Position numbers and translations under genes: made by a program. Below are positions 17,308 to 24,834 of a stretch of 64,000 bases of DNA, piece by piece (the stretch's first letter is position 1; each line of letters begins with the position of its first letter). The notes below the pieces were generated by a model. It worked only from the letters and a program-made list of their open reading frames with translations. It was not told the origin of the DNA and made no database searches. The stretch lies in the NCBI RefSeq assembly GCF_029269835.1, contig NZ_JARJBB010000024.1:1-64000 (forward strand), read 5' to 3'. Source of the DNA: Streptomyces tropicalis. GTDB taxonomy: Bacteria > Actinomycetota > Actinomycetes > Streptomycetales > Streptomycetaceae.

Positions 17308-17693
17308 GTGGCGACCCGGATGCCCGCACCGGATCCGGACCGGGCCCGGCGCTTCCACGCCGAGAAGCTCGGCCCGCACCCGGCCGACGAGCGGCCCGGC
17401 GGGCTGCCGCACCGCTGCGCGGGCGTCGACCTCGTCGTCCTCCGGTCCACGGGGCCTCGCACGGCACGTTCACCCGGACGGCGTTCCGGGCCGACGGCGT
17501 CGCGGCGGTCGCCGGCGAGCTGCGGCGGTGCGGGGTCGCCTTCGAGACGGTCGACGCCCCCGGCCTCCGCACCCGGGAGGGCATCGCCGAGATCGAGGGC
17601 GACCACCCGGGCACGGGCGCCCGCGGGGAGCGCGGCGCCCGGTTCCGCGACAGTGAGGGCGACCTCCTCGGCGTCGGAGGGCCGACCGCGTAG
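17308..17693 (+). pseudogene. VOC-family (glyoxalase-like) gene broken by a one-base deletion
   Basis: Two frames together give a small VOC-superfamily protein. The first frame starts with GTG at 17308 (VATRMPAPDPDRARRFHAEK ... VDLVVLRSTG). The second runs from about 17451 (ASHGTFTRTAFRADG ... GARGERGARFRDSEGDLLGV) to the TAG at 17691. They join if one G is added to the 4-G run at 17451-17454. Each half aligns with the shape of a normal VOC protein of about 128 residues. A real inactivating frameshift or a sequencing error are both possible. No neighbouring gene depends on it. Confidence 0.6.
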
Positions 17694-17835
17694 GGCCCGC
17701 CCGCCGCGGGCCGCCGCCCGCGCCCGACGCGCAGTCCCGGGTCCGGGGGAGCGGGGCTCGCGCGCGGTTCCCCCGGGGGACCGGGGGCCTCGCGCGCGGC
17801 GGTCGCGGGTGTGCGGCTTCGGGTAGCGTCGAACC

Positions 17836-19242
17836 ATGAAGGCCGTCGCCCTCACCCAGGACCTTCGCCGGCTGCCGGCCGTGCTCGTGGCCGCGCTGTT
17901 CGCCGCGCTCGCCGTCCTCGCCGGACCGGCCGCCGCCGCGCCGCGGACCCCCGTGGCCCCCGGTCCCACGGCAGCCGCGGCGGCCTCGTTCACGAGCGTG
18001 TCCACGGTCGCCGACGCGCTGCGCAGGAACCCCGTCTACGTCGACCCGGCCGCGTCCGGACAGCTGTCCGCGGCCGACGCCGACGCCCTCACCCGGCAGA
18101 TCAGGGACGCCGGCAAGCCCCTGTTCGTCGCGGTCCTCCCGGCCGGCTACCCGACCCGGAACCTCTTCGTCGACCTGCGCACCGCCACCGGCGTCACCGG
18201 CCTGTACGCCGTCCGCCTCGGCGACCGCTTCGACGCCCGCGCGGACTCCGCGGTGATGCCGCGCACCGCCGTGCAGAACCTCGTCACCAGCGTGCAGGGC
18301 GAGGGCGCCAAGGCCCAGCTCACCGACTTCACCCGGCGCGCCCTGCCCACCCTGCGCGGGTCCGCGCCGGCGTCCTGGGGCGGCGCCTCCGGCCAGGGCA
18401 GCGGCATGTCGACCACCGCCCTGGTCGTCACCGGGGCCGTCCTGGTCGCGGGCGGCGCCGGCGTCTACGCGCTCGTGCGGCGCAACCGCTCCCGCCGCGA
18501 GGCCGGGCAGCGCGCCGCGCTGGAACGGCTGCGGGTGGTCGTCGACGAGGACATCACGGCCTTCGGCGAGGAACTGGACCGCCTGGACTTCCATCCCGCG
18601 GAGGCGGGCGCCGACGACGCGATGCGCGCCGACTACGAACGTGCCCTGGACGCCTACGAGCAGGCCAAGCAGTACATGGCCGACGCCCGCCGGCCCGAGG
18701 ACGTGCGCGCCGTCACCCAGGCCCTGGAGGACGGCCGCTTCTCCCTCGCCCTGCTCGCCGCCCGGCGCGAGGGCAGGCCCCTGCCGGAACGCCGGCCGCC
18801 CTGCTTCTTCGACCCCCGGCACGGCCCCTCGGTCGCCGACGCCACCTGGACGCCGCCGGGCGGCGCGCCCCGCGAGGTCCCGGTGTGCGCGGCCGACCGG
18901 ACCCGGCTGGCCGAGGGCCTGGAACCGGCGGTCCGCGAGGTCGACACGCGGGAGGGCCGCCGCCCCTACTGGGACGCGGGCCCTGCCTACGGCCCCTGGG
19001 CGGGCGGCTACTTCGGCGGCGGCATCCTCCCCGGACTGCTGGTCGGCACCTTCCTCGGCAGCGCCATGGCGACCCCGTCCTACGGCGCCGACTTCGGCAC
19101 CGGCTACGGCGACTTCGGCGGCCACGAGGGCGGCGACGTCTCGGGCGCCGACTTCGACCCGGCCGACTTCGGCGGCGGCTTCGGGGACGGAGGATTCGGC
19201 GACGGAGGCGGGGGCGGCGGGGACTTCGGCGGCGGCTTCTGA
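17836..19242 (+). CDS. Secreted/membrane-anchored protein with TPM-like domain and Gly-rich tail
   Basis: A 468-residue protein. Residues 12-36 form a signal peptide ending in AGPAAAA. Residues 50-170 may be a TPM-like extracellular domain (PVYVDPAASGQLS, LFVAVLPAGYP). One membrane segment follows at about 195-215 (TTALVVTGAVLVAGGAGVYA), then an Arg-rich flank and a helical cytoplasmic part (residues 225-330). The end is a Gly/Phe/Asp-rich low-complexity tail (FGGGFGDGGFGDGGGGGGDF). I do not recognise a specific function. It is alone in its orientation and convergent with yceI. Confidence 0.75.
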   Translation: MKAVALTQDLRRLPAVLVAALFAALAVLAGPAAAAPRTPVAPGPTAAAAASFTSVSTVADALRRNPVYVDPAASGQLSAADADALTRQIRDAGKPLFVAVLPAGYPTRNLFVDLRTATGVTGLYAVRLGDRFDARADSAVMPRTAVQNLVTSVQGEGAKAQLTDFTRRALPTLRGSAPASWGGASGQGSGMSTTALVVTGAVLVAGGAGVYALVRRNRSRREAGQRAALERLRVVVDEDITAFGEELDRLDFHPAEAGADDAMRADYERALDAYEQAKQYMADARRPEDVRAVTQALEDGRFSLALLAARREGRPLPERRPPCFFDPRHGPSVADATWTPPGGAPREVPVCAADRTRLAEGLEPAVREVDTREGRRPYWDAGPAYGPWAGGYFGGGILPGLLVGTFLGSAMATPSYGADFGTGYGDFGGHEGGDVSGADFDPADFGGGFGDGGFGDGGGGGGDFGGGF

Positions 19243-19371
19243 GCGTTGCGGCCCGCGCCGCCCGCGCCCGCCGTCCCACCACGGCCGGCCGCGTGCCCGG
19301 CGCCTGCCGCCCGCCCCGTGGCCGGCGCCCGCCCTGCCGCTCCGGTCTCCCCGTGCCGCGGGCGCCGGGTG

Positions 19372-19980
19372 TCAGGCGTTCCTGATCGCCGAGACGTCGA
19401 AGTTCAGCTTGATCTTGTCGGAGACCAGGACGCCACCCGTCTCCAGGGCCGCGTTCCAGGTCAGGCCCCAGTCGGAGCGGAGGATCTCGGCCTTGCCCTC
19501 GAAGCCGACGCGCTCGTTGCCGAAGGGGTCCTTCGCGGCGCCGTTGAACTCGAGGTCGATGGTGAGGGGCCTGGTGACGCCGAGGATGGTCAGGTCTCCG
19601 GTGACGCGATAGTCGTCGCCGCCGAGGGACTCCGCCGCGGTGGAGCGGAAGGTCATGGCGGGGAACTCCTCCGTGCGGAAGAAGTCCGCGCTCTTCAGGT
19701 GCCCGTCGCGGTCCGCGGAGCCGGTGTCGATGCTGTCCATGGCGATGTCGAGGACCGCGGTGGACCGGGCGGGGTCGGAGCCGTCCAGGTGCAGGCTGCC
19801 GGTGAACTCCTGGAACGAGCCCTTCACGTTGGTCACCATCGCGTGCCGTGCCACGAAGCCGAGCGTGGAGTGCGCCGGGTCGATGGTGTAGTCGCCGGTC
19901 AGGGCGGCGAGGTCCGGGGTGACGGGGGCGGGGGTGGCGGTGGTCGCGGCGGTGTCGTTCTTGCGGCCGAAGATGCCCAT
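19372..19980 (-). CDS. YceI-family protein
   Basis: A 202-residue lipocalin-like protein (YceI fold binds polyisoprenoids or other lipids). Features are YTIDPAHSTLGFVARHAMV, the repeated beta strands, FRTEEFPAMTFRST, the DLTILGVTRPLTIDLEFNG motif and RSDWGLTWN near the C-terminus. No signal peptide is present; the N-terminus MGIFGRKNDTAA is a Streptomyces-type extension, so it probably stays in the cytoplasm. AAGGAG precedes the ATG. A palindromic site lies about 55 bp upstream, so a local or distant repressor is likely. Confidence 0.88.
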   Translation of the reverse strand: MGIFGRKNDTAATTATPAPVTPDLAALTGDYTIDPAHSTLGFVARHAMVTNVKGSFQEFTGSLHLDGSDPARSTAVLDIAMDSIDTGSADRDGHLKSADFFRTEEFPAMTFRSTAAESLGGDDYRVTGDLTILGVTRPLTIDLEFNGAAKDPFGNERVGFEGKAEILRSDWGLTWNAALETGGVLVSDKIKLNFDVSAIRNA

Positions 19981-20035
19981 GACGTGCTCCTTGGAATCGG
20001 GATCGACGCACGGCCGGAGGCGCGACGCCGAGTAA

Positions 20036-20058
20036 GTTGAATGTTCAACGAGTTCAAC
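20036..20058. promoter_or_regulatory. Candidate operator in front of the YceI gene
   Basis: Perfect palindrome GTTGAATGTTCAAC at 20036-20049 followed by a third half site GTTCAAC at 20052-20058. On the minus strand TTGAAC could also serve as the -35 of the YceI gene. The symmetry suggests a MarR- or TetR-type dimer site; no regulator gene is adjacent. Confidence 0.5.
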
Positions 20059-20239
20059 AGGGGCGACGGTAGTCCTATTCCGTTCGACTTTCAACTTCAT
20101 TCGCCGTGCAGTCCGATCGTGACACGCAGTGATCGTGTCCGCCCCCTTCCGGACGCGCGTAGACCTCGTGCACCATCTCCCTGCACCACCTGCACAGCCG
20201 CCCCGCAGCAGCCCCGGCCCACCGCAGGAAAGGCTCCCC

Positions 20240-20758
20240 ATGCAGCAGACCGCCCGGATCACCAAGGCCCGCGCCGCGCTGACCGCTCTCGCCCTCCTCG
20301 TCGCTCCCGGAGTCGCCGTCCTCGGCACCGCGACCGACGCATTCGCCGTCACCAAGATCACCCAAGCCACCGCGAGCTCGATGTTCAGCCAGGTCGGCAT
20401 CACCTGGTCCTCCTCCGGCAACTGCTCCGACCGGAACAACTCCACCTGCACGTCCTTCGACCAGCTCAACCTCGCCACCGCCCAGGGGGCCCAGACGCTC
20501 AAGCGCGCCACCGGCTGCGCGCTGAACATCACCGGCGGCACCGAGACGGGGCACGCCAGCGGGACGTACTCGCACTGGAACGGCTACAAGCTCGACTACA
20601 GCAAGAACTCCTGCGTCACCGGCTACATCCAGAACACCTTCACCTACATCGGCCTGCGCGGCGACGGCGCTCCGCAGTACCAGTCCGGCTCCGGCAACAT
20701 CTACGCCGACGAGGGCACCCACTGGGACGTCCTCTACTACAACTGCGGCGGCTGCTGA
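20240..20758 (+). CDS. Secreted M15-like zinc peptidase
   Basis: A 172-residue precursor with a Sec signal peptide (residues 1-36, Arg/Lys start, hydrophobic LTALALLVAPGVAVLG, cut near DAFA-VT). The mature part has the M15-type zinc pattern: His and Asp spaced as HWNGYKLD, and a late EGTHWDVLYY with Glu-x-x-His. Six cysteines probably form disulfides. M15 enzymes cut peptidoglycan cross-links or D-Ala-D-Ala ends. The family call rests on motif spacing alone. ATG at 20240 follows GGAAAGG. It is divergent from the YceI gene. Confidence 0.6.
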   Translation: MQQTARITKARAALTALALLVAPGVAVLGTATDAFAVTKITQATASSMFSQVGITWSSSGNCSDRNNSTCTSFDQLNLATAQGAQTLKRATGCALNITGGTETGHASGTYSHWNGYKLDYSKNSCVTGYIQNTFTYIGLRGDGAPQYQSGSGNIYADEGTHWDVLYYNCGGC

Positions 20759-21104
20759 CCCCGGGCCGCACCGCCCGCCGGTCCACCCGCCCGTACCCGC
20801 CCGCCGTCCCCGGGCGGGTACGGTGGGGCGCGTCCGCCGGTACGCGCCGGCGATCACCCCCGGGGACTCCCGGCAGGCCGCCGTCCGAGTCCGCCCGTCA
20901 CTCCGGCGATGGCATCCGCCGCCCTCGAATGTGACGCGACCGACGGCCCCCAGCTTTGTGCGGTCCCTACAGCGGCGAGGCCCTCTGAGCAGTCGGAAAG
21001 GCTGCAGGCGCCCATGGTTCTGTTCACTCGTACCAGGAAAACGGTCCGGAGACTGTACGGAGTCGACGGCTCGCTTTCCTTGGAGTCCTTCGTATGGTCG
21101 CTAC
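20759..21104. other. Spacer upstream of accB
   Basis: This 346-bp spacer begins with a GC-rich hairpin (CCCGCCCG / CGGGCGGG, about 20796-20819) that may end the peptidase transcript. The rest, with moderately lower GC near 20930-21090, should hold the accB promoter. No gene with a plausible start is seen. Confidence 0.4.
21093..21098 (+). promoter_or_regulatory. Candidate accB -10 (TATGGT), leaderless transcript
   Basis: TATGGT ends 6 nt before the accB ATG at 21105 and no ribosome site lies between them, so the message probably starts at or next to the ATG. Confidence 0.4.
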
Positions 21105-22688
21105 ATGACCGTTTTGGAAGAGACGACGGGTGAGCCGACGGACGCGCGTGGGCGGGTCGCCGAGCTGCACGACATCCGTGCGCAGGCCGTGGCGGGCCCC
21201 AGCGAGAAGGCGACCGCGGCGCAGCACGCCAAGGGCAAGCTGACCGCGCGGGAGCGGATCGAGCTGCTCCTGGACCCCGGCACCTTCCAGGAGGTCGAGC
21301 AGCTGCGCCGGCACCGGGCCTCCGGGTTCGGCCTGGAGGCCAAGAAGCCGTACACCGACGGTGTGGTCACCGGCTGGGGCACGGTCGAGGGCCGCACGGT
21401 CTTCGTCTACGCGCACGACTTCCGGATCTTCGGCGGCGCGCTGGGCGAGGCCCACGCCACGAAGATCCACAAGATCATGGACATGGCCATCGCGGCCGGC
21501 GCGCCGCTGGTGTCGCTGAACGACGGCGCCGGCGCCCGGATCCAGGAGGGCGTGTCGGCGCTCGCCGGGTACGGCGGCATCTTCCAGCGCAACACCAAGG
21601 CCTCGGGCGTCATCCCGCAGATCAGTGTGATGCTCGGTCCGTGCGCGGGCGGTGCGGCCTACAGCCCCGCCCTGACGGACTTCGTGTTCATGGTCCGTGA
21701 GACCTCGCAGATGTTCATCACGGGCCCGGACGTGGTCAAGGCGGTCACGGGCGAGGAGATCACGCAGAACGGGCTGGGCGGCGCCGACGTGCACGCCGAG
21801 ACCTCCGGCGTGTGCCACTTCGCCTACGACGACGAGGAGACGTGCATCGCCGAGGTGCGCTACCTGTTGTCGCTGCTGCCGCAGAACAACCGGGAGAACC
21901 CGCCGCGCACGGAGTGCTCCGACCCGGCCGACCGCCGCTCGGACGCCCTGCTCGACCTGGTCCCGGCGGACGGCAACCGGCCGTACGACATGACCAAGGT
22001 CATCGAGGAGATCGTCGACGACGGGGAGTACCTCGAGGTCCACGAGCGCTGGGCGCGGAACATCATCTGCGCGCTGGCCCGCCTGGACGGCGAGGCGGTG
22101 GGCATCATCGCCAACCAGCCGCAGGTGCTGGCCGGCGTGCTGGACATCGAGGCCAGCGAGAAGGCCGCGCGCTTCGTGCAGATGTGCGACGCCTTCAACA
22201 TCCCGATCGTGACCCTGCTGGACGTCCCGGGCTTCCTGCCCGGTGTCGACCAGGAGCACGGCGGGATCATCCGGCACGGTGCCAAGCTGCTGTACGCGTA
22301 CTGCAACGCGACCGTGCCGCGGATCTCCCTCATCCTGCGCAAGGCGTACGGCGGTGCCTACATCGTGATGGACAGCCAGTCCATCGGTGCCGACCTCACC
22401 TACGCGTGGCCCACGAACGAGATCGCGGTGATGGGCGCCGAGGGCGCGGCCAACGTCATCTTCCGCCGCCAGATCGCCGAGGCCGGGGACCCCGAGGCCA
22501 TGCGGCAGAAGATGGTCAAGGAGTACAAGGCCGAGCTGATGCACCCGTACTACGCGGCGGAGCGCGGCCTGGTCGACGACGTGATTGACCCGGCCGAGAC
22601 CCGTGAGGTCCTGGTGAAGTCCCTGGCGATGCTGCACAGCAAGCACGCCGACCTGCCCTCCCGCAAGCACGGCAACCCGCCGCAGTAA
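21105..22688 (+). CDS. accB: Acyl-CoA carboxylase beta subunit (carboxyltransferase)
   Basis: A 527-residue carboxyltransferase that moves CO2 from biotin to acetyl- or propionyl-CoA, supplying malonyl- and methylmalonyl-CoA for fatty acids and polyketides. Crotonase-fold signatures are visible: GKLTARERIELLLDPGTF, DFRIFGGALGEAHATK, SLNDGAGARIQEGVSAL, the oxyanion region GPCAGGAAYSPALTDF and LRKAYGGAYIVM. The epsilon subunit gene follows 58 bp later, as in the S. coelicolor acetyl-CoA carboxylase. A biotinylated alpha subunit is not in the window. A -10-like TATGGT 6 nt upstream suggests a leaderless message. Confidence 0.94.
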   Translation: MTVLEETTGEPTDARGRVAELHDIRAQAVAGPSEKATAAQHAKGKLTARERIELLLDPGTFQEVEQLRRHRASGFGLEAKKPYTDGVVTGWGTVEGRTVFVYAHDFRIFGGALGEAHATKIHKIMDMAIAAGAPLVSLNDGAGARIQEGVSALAGYGGIFQRNTKASGVIPQISVMLGPCAGGAAYSPALTDFVFMVRETSQMFITGPDVVKAVTGEEITQNGLGGADVHAETSGVCHFAYDDEETCIAEVRYLLSLLPQNNRENPPRTECSDPADRRSDALLDLVPADGNRPYDMTKVIEEIVDDGEYLEVHERWARNIICALARLDGEAVGIIANQPQVLAGVLDIEASEKAARFVQMCDAFNIPIVTLLDVPGFLPGVDQEHGGIIRHGAKLLYAYCNATVPRISLILRKAYGGAYIVMDSQSIGADLTYAWPTNEIAVMGAEGAANVIFRRQIAEAGDPEAMRQKMVKEYKAELMHPYYAAERGLVDDVIDPAETREVLVKSLAMLHSKHADLPSRKHGNPPQ

Positions 22689-22746
22689 CCGGGCGGACGT
22701 ACCGCGGCAACCCCGCGGACCCCTCATCCACGGAGACTTGAGACTC

Positions 22747-22944
22747 ATGGACAACGTCGACATCCGCGTCGAGAAGGGCCACGCCGGGCCCGAGGAAGTG
22801 GCCGCCATCACGGCCGTCCTCCTGGCCCGCGCGGCGGCCCGCCCCGCCGACACCACCCCGGCCCACCGTGGCCGCCCCAAGGCAGGCTGGCGCCGCCTGG
22901 AGCGCGAGAACGGCTTCCGCGCCCCGCACAGCTGGCACGGCTGA
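22747..22944 (+). CDS. accE: Acyl-CoA carboxylase epsilon subunit
   Basis: A 65-residue small subunit. The N-terminal MDNVDIRVEKGHAGPEEVAA and the following helix AITAVLLARAAA are characteristic of the actinobacterial AccE/PccE peptides, as is the C-terminal WRRLERENGFRAPHSWHG. It binds the alpha-beta carboxylase complex and raises its activity. It lies 58 bp after accB with GGAG upstream, and a strong terminator follows. Confidence 0.9.
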   Translation: MDNVDIRVEKGHAGPEEVAAITAVLLARAAARPADTTPAHRGRPKAGWRRLERENGFRAPHSWHG

Positions 22945-22973
22945 GCCGGCCGGCCCGGCGGCCGCAGACACGG

Positions 22974-23006
22974 GTGAAGGGCCCCTCCGACGGAGGGGCC
23001 CTTCAC
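22974..23006 (+). terminator. Hairpin terminator after accE
   Basis: Perfect 15-bp stem GTGAAGGGCCCCTCC / GGAGGGGCCCTTCAC with a 3-nt loop GAC, followed by CCTTTCG, 30 bp after the accE stop. Confidence 0.85.
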
Positions 23007-23110
23007 CCTTTCGTGCGTCCCGCTGGGTGTCCCTCTGCGCTTCCCCCGTGCGGCCTCCGTATCGACCGGGTCCGGGCCCCCGGCTCCCCGGGCACGGGCC
23101 CGCGCACGAC

Positions 23111-23142
23111 GGGCGGCCCCTCCCGATGGGGAGGGGCCGCCC
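23111..23142. terminator. Hairpin terminator between accE and the conservon
   Basis: Perfect 14-bp stem GGGCGGCCCCTCCC / GGGAGGGGCCGCCC with loop GATG. It lies 37 bp beyond the stop of the minus-strand GTPase gene and between convergent transcripts. Confidence 0.75.
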
Positions 23143-23178
23143 GTGGGTGCAGCGGTCGCGGTGGCCGCCCGGTGCCGG

Positions 23179-23760
23179 CTAGCGCAGCCGTGCCATCAGG
23201 GCGTGCTCGACCAGCGTGATCAGTGCGGACTTGGCGTCCGCGCGGTGCCGCGCGTCGGTCGTGATGATCGGGGTGTCGGGGCCGATCTGCAGCGCCTCGC
23301 GGACCTCGTCCGGGTTGTACGGCTGGTTGCCGTCGAAGCCGTTCAGGGCGATGACGAAGGGCAGGCCGCTGTTCTCGAAGTAGTCGACGGCGGGGAAGCA
23401 GTCGGCGAGGCGTCTGGTGTCGACCAGGACGATCGCGCCGATGGCGCCGCGTACGAGGTCGTCCCACATGAACCAGAAGCGGTCCTGGCCCGGGGTACCG
23501 AAGAGGTACAGGATCAGGTCCTGGTCGAGCGTGATGCGGCCGAAGTCCATGGCGACCGTGGTGGTCGTCTTGTCCCCGGTGTGGGTGAGGTCGTCGATGC
23601 CTGCCGAAGCAGACGTCATGACGGCCTCCGTGCGCAGCGGGTTGATCTCCGAGACGGCGCCGACGAACGTGGTCTTGCCCACGCCGAAGCCGCCCGCCAC
23701 CACGATCTTCGCGGAGGTGGTGGAGCGGGAAGGACCGCCGCTAGAGCTTGCGAAGTCCAC
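23179..23760 (-). CDS. cvnD2: Conservon GTPase CvnD (second conservon)
   Basis: A 193-residue small GTPase of the MglA-like conservon D family. P-loop GGFGVGKTTFVG is at residues 22-33, the switch-like LFGTPGQDRFWFMWDD follows in the middle, and ALNGFDGNQPY supplies the N-x-F-D type guanine site. It works with CvnA, B and C as a membrane-associated switch resembling eukaryotic G-protein assemblies. GTG at 23760 overlaps cvnC by 20 bp with AAAGGG upstream. The DNA is nearly identical in two blocks to cvnD1 at 28482-29057, with a diverged block between them. Confidence 0.93.
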   Translation of the reverse strand: MDFASSSGGPSRSTTSAKIVVAGGFGVGKTTFVGAVSEINPLRTEAVMTSASAGIDDLTHTGDKTTTTVAMDFGRITLDQDLILYLFGTPGQDRFWFMWDDLVRGAIGAIVLVDTRRLADCFPAVDYFENSGLPFVIALNGFDGNQPYNPDEVREALQIGPDTPIITTDARHRADAKSALITLVEHALMARLR

Positions 23761-24313
23761 TGAGCACCCTTTCGAGCAGTGTCACGTCTGGCTGGCCACC
23801 GGCGTTCTCGTCGCCGCCGGGCTGATGGATGGCGACCAGGCCCGCCTCCGCCAAGTCGGCGACGAGGATCCTGGCCACGCCGAGAGGGATCGTCAGCAGG
23901 GCCGATACCTCGGCCACCGACTTGATCTCGCGGCAGAGAGTGCAGATCCGCTGATGCTCGGGCAGCTGGCCCTGCATCTGGTGCGGCTGCGCGGTGGTGT
24001 GCACCAGCGCCTCGATGGCGAGCTGGTAGCGGGGCCGGGTCCGGCCGCCCGTCATGGCGTACGGGCGCACCAGGGGGTTGTTCGACGCCCCGGCGGGCGC
24101 CGGCTCGGGGGCACGTCGTTGCGGCTGCACCGGCTGGATGCGCGGCGCCGGCGGCTGGTCGTACGGCGACGGGCCGGGGCCCTGCGGCGCGTACGGCTGC
24201 CGGTGGCTCGGGGCGGAGGGGAAGTTGTACCGGTTCGCCGAACCGTCGCCCTGGCCCTGGGCAGGGCCGTAGGACCAGTTGCCCGAAGACGAACTGCCTG
24301 GGGGTGTTGCCAC
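23741..24313 (-). CDS. cvnC2: Conservon protein CvnC (DUF742)
   Basis: A 190-residue protein. Residues 1-85 are Pro/Gln/Gly-rich and probably disordered. The C-terminal DUF742 domain shows LVRPYAMTGGRTRPRYQLAI, CTLCREIKSVAEVSALL, a winged-helix-like ARILVADLAEAGLVAIHQP and TLLERVLSGLRKL. The family interacts with the other conservon proteins. GTG at 24313 is chosen because GGAGGAG lies just upstream; earlier in-frame starts lack that. It overlaps cvnD2 by 20 bp and follows cvnB2. Confidence 0.9.
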   Translation of the reverse strand: MATPPGSSSSGNWSYGPAQGQGDGSANRYNFPSAPSHRQPYAPQGPGPSPYDQPPAPRIQPVQPQRRAPEPAPAGASNNPLVRPYAMTGGRTRPRYQLAIEALVHTTAQPHQMQGQLPEHQRICTLCREIKSVAEVSALLTIPLGVARILVADLAEAGLVAIHQPGGDENAGGQPDVTLLERVLSGLRKL

Positions 24314-24410
24314 TTTTTCTCCTCCTCCGAATGCGCCGGGCACCCAACCCTGTGGAAGCCGCGTCCCGAAACCTTACGGCCCCGGGACGCCAAAACGCAC
24401 CGTCCGTCTG

Positions 24411-24824
24411 TTAGTTGAGAAGGCTGCCCTGGAGCTCCGCACGGAGATCCGGGGTGAGGACCGTGCCGGCACGATCCACCAGAAGGGCCATCTCGTACCC
24501 AATGAGGCCGATGTCCGCCTCGGGGTGTGCCAGAACCGCGAGCGACGAACCGTCGGAGATGGACATGAGGAAGAGGAATCCCCGCTCCATCTCCACAACT
24601 GTCTGGTTCACACTGCCGCCCTCGAAGATGCGCGAGGCACCGGCGGTCAGTGAGGTCAGACCGGAGGCGACGGCCGCGAGCTGGTCGGCACGGTCGCGGG
24701 GAAAGCCTTCGGACATCGCCAGAAGGAGTCCGTCGGCGGAGACCACCACGGTGTGGGACACCCCGGGGGTGTTGTCCACGAAGTTGGTGATCAACCAGTT
24801 CAGGTTCTGCGCCGCCTGGCTCAT
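24411..24824 (-). CDS. cvnB2: Conservon protein CvnB (roadblock/LC7)
   Basis: A 137-residue roadblock/LC7-domain protein (MSQAAQNLNWLITNFVDNTP, VVVSADGLLLAMSEG, ERGFLFLMSISDGSSLAVLA). In the conservon system CvnB binds the GTPase and acts as a regulator in the style of MglB. ATG at 24824 lies 11 bp after the cvnA2 stop, so translation is probably coupled; GTG at 24833 is an alternative start three codons earlier. Confidence 0.92.
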   Translation of the reverse strand: MSQAAQNLNWLITNFVDNTPGVSHTVVVSADGLLLAMSEGFPRDRADQLAAVASGLTSLTAGASRIFEGGSVNQTVVEMERGFLFLMSISDGSSLAVLAHPEADIGLIGYEMALLVDRAGTVLTPDLRAELQGSLLN

Positions 24825-24834
24825 CGGGCTCACA

